From positions 1-64,000 of the IMG/VR virus record IMGVR_UViG_3300007523_000008: DNA of 64,000 bases, one strand, 5' to 3'. Every line of letters begins with the position of its first letter. The stretch's first letter is position 1. Source of the DNA: a virus. A program made the translations under genes and the position numbers. Shown here piece after piece: positions 61,994-64,000 of the stretch. The notes under the pieces are model-generated. The model was not told where the DNA came from and searched no databases. It saw nothing but the letters and a program-made list of their open reading frames with translations.

Positions 61994-62168
61994 TGTCGTC
62001 CTCCGTTGTTTCTTCGTCTCTGGATGAGACGTAATCTAATTTTTCATCTATATCAAGCTCTTCATTTATAATCTCAACAACACTAATTACCTCAGACCAT
62101 TCCTTGTGCTTGATTGCGTATTTCAACACGTCTTTGATTTCAACCAAAAATTCTTCAGCGTTTGTCAT
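61986..62168 (-). CDS. Small acidic protein
   Basis: 60 residues from the ATG at 62168, which overlaps the deformylase stop (ATGA); a GTG at 62180 is possible. MTNAEEFLVEIKDVLKYAIKHKEWSEVISVVEIINEEL is a helical pair, followed by an acidic tail. Not recognised. Confidence 0.6.
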   Translation of the reverse strand: MTNAEEFLVEIKDVLKYAIKHKEWSEVISVVEIINEELDIDEKLDYVSSRDEETTEDDND

Positions 62169-62785
62169 AGTAGTTTCCACCCTTCTTTCTCTATAAATTC
62201 TAAAGCGTGTTTATACTTTAAATACTTCGTATCTTCCCCGCGTCCAATCATGACCTTATCGTTTCTGCCGTACTTGGTGCCGGCTTTCTTTGGTGGAAGA
62301 ATCACGCGAATTCCATCATCAATCATAAGCCGTCCACACAAATGATCTATTTCATGCTGAACACATACTGTCTCAAGCAGGCCAACATCGGACCCGACCG
62401 ACTCATTCGTTACGGGAGAAATGTCCGCTGCAAATGGAATTGGATTCGCGTGATTCAACGTGTTGACGACTACCTTTGTCGATCTCATCGTTGAGGATCT
62501 TTTTCCCGGAAGACTTAGACACCCCTCTGTGTATATTACTTTCTCCGGGCCCCGCTCAACCACGGATGGGTTTATTAGAATGATTGGCGGCTCATCCTTT
62601 TTAGCTCTAATAATTGAAACGCTCTTAGGAATACCAATTTGATTAGCGGACAGTCCGATTCCAAATTTTATTTCACCGAGGGCTTCAATCAGTTTATTTG
62701 CGATTTCCATTCCCTCTTCAACAGTTTGAACTGGAGTTGTCGGGCGGTGTAAATGGTCTTTGTTCGTGACAATTTTGTATTTCAT
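62165..62785 (-). CDS. def: Peptide deformylase
   Basis: 206 residues from the ATG at 62785 (an upstream start would add nine). All three motifs are present: GIGLSANQIG (~42-51, GxGLAAxQ type), EGCLSLPG (87-94, with the metal Cys) and CVQHEIDHLCG (~141-151, HExxH with two metal His and the catalytic Glu). It removes the formyl group from new N-termini using Fe or Zn. Marine T4-like phages, notably cyanophages, carry such genes, where host-organelle or photosystem turnover is suggested. AGAGAG precedes the start. Confidence 0.92.
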   Translation of the reverse strand: MKYKIVTNKDHLHRPTTPVQTVEEGMEIANKLIEALGEIKFGIGLSANQIGIPKSVSIIRAKKDEPPIILINPSVVERGPEKVIYTEGCLSLPGKRSSTMRSTKVVVNTLNHANPIPFAADISPVTNESVGSDVGLLETVCVQHEIDHLCGRLMIDDGIRVILPPKKAGTKYGRNDKVMIGRGEDTKYLKYKHALEFIEKEGWKLL

Positions 62786-62844
62786 ATTGATTGCTCTCTT
62801 AGATATATACACTTAGAAAACTTTTTGTCAATATATAAGAACTA

Positions 62845-63899
62845 TTATCTCGTTGGGGCGTGGAATATTTCGTGGTCGCGCAACCCGTGATTATCTTTTG
62901 CAAGTTGTCTTTGAGGTGGTGGATTTGAAATAATACTCACGTCTATTGGTATATCGATTGGAGATGATTCGTTCGTTGGAGCCGCCGGTTCCACCGACAA
63001 TTTCAGGGGAGCTATCTCCACCACCTCACTCTTTACTTTTTTTTTTCTTCTTCAAGTGAGGTTTCACTTGGAACTATAACTGTTTCATCTTTTATAGATG
63101 GTTCTTTATAGATTGCAACGTTGTAGGCGATAATTAAACAGATTGCTAGAGGGTCAAATACCAAAATAATTCCCAAGATAAAATACTTTACCGTTGTCGT
63201 TAAATCTAATCCGAGGGCGTCGGCTACAAACTTGAATGTAATGACGTCTTTTGTTTTTATCATTTCTAACTTTGCGTCGGAAACCTTCTTATCAAATTCA
63301 AACGAATTAGTCAAAATCCCAGCATAACGAGTTTTTTCATTAGTAATTTCTCTTTCGGTTTGGGAAATGAGGTCGGTGTTTTGCTGCTGTAACTGACGTA
63401 ATTGTGTTGGATTCCTCAAAAGAGTCTGATTATTTAAGGTATCGTTGTAACGTTGTTCTTGGTCACGTCTATTCTTTAGCAAATCATCAATTCTTTCTTT
63501 TGAGATATTAATCTGGCCTTGTAACTGAGATTTCTGCTCAACCATTACTTCAATCCGCTGTTGATTTATTTCATATTGCAGTGCAGAACTCTGATAAGCG
63601 GAGCTCAACCAACCAAAAATACCCAAGGATGTTATAGCCATTAATGCTATAATAGCAATTGCTAAATAAACCTTTAAGAATTTTTTAGTCTTATTCCAAT
63701 AACGGTAGAGAAACGTTGTAGCAGTTAATTTACCAAATTCAAGAGACATCGCCATTAAGATGGCTGAAATTGTTGCTCCGGAGAACAACATCCCAATACC
63801 AGCGACGGAGAAGAAGGCGGCACATCCTGCAACAAATATTGCAGAAAAACCTAAAATGAGGGGAAAGAATTTTTCGTTATTAAAATGGAATTTCATCAT
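62845..63899 (-). CDS. Membrane/coiled-coil protein with likely -1 frameshift extension
   Basis: The zero frame gives 288 residues (63033-63899). Residues ~12-33 and ~38-58 are hydrophobic (LILGFSAIFVAGCAAFF, ATISAILMAMSLEFG), ~75-100 is another TM, ~105-185 is a long Gln/Glu coiled coil (INQQRIEVMVEQKSQLQGQI), ~235-262 is a final TM. The chain ends EEEKKK at TAA. The last sense bases read A AAA AAG, the classic -1 slippery heptamer. A -1 slip joins a 63-residue Pro-rich frame without stops (VKSEVVEIAPLKLSVEPAAP... ending HEIFHAPTR, stop at 62845). Its codons look like real coding. The alternative is a single-base homopolymer error (10 versus 11 A). Family unknown; membrane proteins of this type occur in other T4-like phages. 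Confidence 0.7.
63030..63046 (-). promoter_or_regulatory. Putative -1 ribosomal frameshift site A_AAA_AAG
   Basis: The coding strand reads GAAGAAAAAAAAAAGTAA with the zero-frame stop next to it. The frame fits X_XXY_YYZ. A short downstream stem GGAG/CTCC is possible. Confidence 0.6.
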
Positions 63900-64000
63900 G
63901 AATTACTCTTAAATATTCTTCTGGTGGAGTTTTTGGGTTCCGTATATACATATTTTTTATAATATTTAGGTATTTCTTGAAATCTGGACCCGGTTCTAGT
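63880..64000 (-). CDS. Unidentified gene, C-terminal end only
   Basis: An open frame enters at the right edge and ends at a TAA at 63880-63882, overlapping the start of the membrane protein by 20 nt. It encodes 39 residues (PDFKKYLNIIKNMYIRNPKT then PPEEYLRVIHDEIPF). Composition and the overlap are typical of real phage genes; the product cannot be named from this piece. Confidence 0.6.
   Translation of the reverse strand, partial: LEPGPDFKKYLNIIKNMYIRNPKTPPEEYLRVIHDEIPF

Noticed and set aside
1-64000. tRNA genes, as often found in T4-like phages
   Set aside because: No cloverleaf-like stretch with a GTTCNANNC-type T arm and CCA-side stem was found by eye; a tRNAscan run is needed to exclude one.

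Overview
The window is one continuous piece of a T4-like myovirus genome. It is probably from an uncultured, environmental lineage: no gene reads as a close T4 copy, but the T4 head, neck, baseplate and late-transcription genes are recognisable in sequence and in order. A peptide deformylase and a Shine-Dalgarno-type leader before many starts (for example AAAGGAA before the scaffold, AGGAGAA before the gene at 41764) point to a bacterial host. Base composition is moderately AT-rich. Nearly all genes lie on the minus strand, so transcription runs from high to low coordinates. The two exceptions are a lysozyme (7212-7892) and a homing endonuclease (13095-14741). I see no tRNA, rRNA or CRISPR array.

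In transcription order, from the right: an unidentified partial gene and a membrane/coiled-coil protein with a likely -1 frameshift; peptide deformylase; two small proteins; a gp55-like late sigma factor; then the baseplate block (a gp5-like OB-fold protein, a Pro-rich protein, gp25, gp6 and large virion proteins at 55130 and 52954). Next come smaller virion proteins interrupted by two homing endonucleases, including a 1054-residue beta-propeller protein with a dockerin-like insertion. A small replication/recombination island follows (RuvC-like resolvase, primase, a fused Mre11-Rad50 protein). After it lie the adhesion genes: a 535-residue virion protein, a giant 2086-residue Ser-rich fibre with a self-cleaving S74 chaperone domain, and a Thr/Pro-linker protein.

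The left half is the packaging and head block: a triple nucleotidyltransferase fusion, a zinc-ribbon protein, terminase large subunit, portal (carrying an intein with an HNH nuclease), several small head-associated proteins, the gp21 protease, a FeoA-like protein, the gp22 scaffold and the major capsid protein, closed by a strong terminator. Last are the neck and tail-completion genes (gp13, gp14, gp15-like), a putative lysozyme/holin pair and a collagen-like fibre that runs off the left end.

The genes form a late module. gp55 would direct late transcription; scaffold, protease, portal and capsid protein build the prohead; terminase fills it; gp13/14/15 close the neck and tail; gp25/gp6/gp5 build the baseplate; the repeat-rich fibres contact the host. 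The most unusual items are the ligase/HxGH/pol-beta nucleotidyltransferase fusion (24913-27792), the single-chain Mre11-Rad50 (36255-39461), the Pro-starting portal intein, the A AAA AAG frameshift site at 63036, a recurrent ATATTTATR motif placed next to start codons, and an N-terminal LxE-type motif shared by many unrelated small proteins of the head module.
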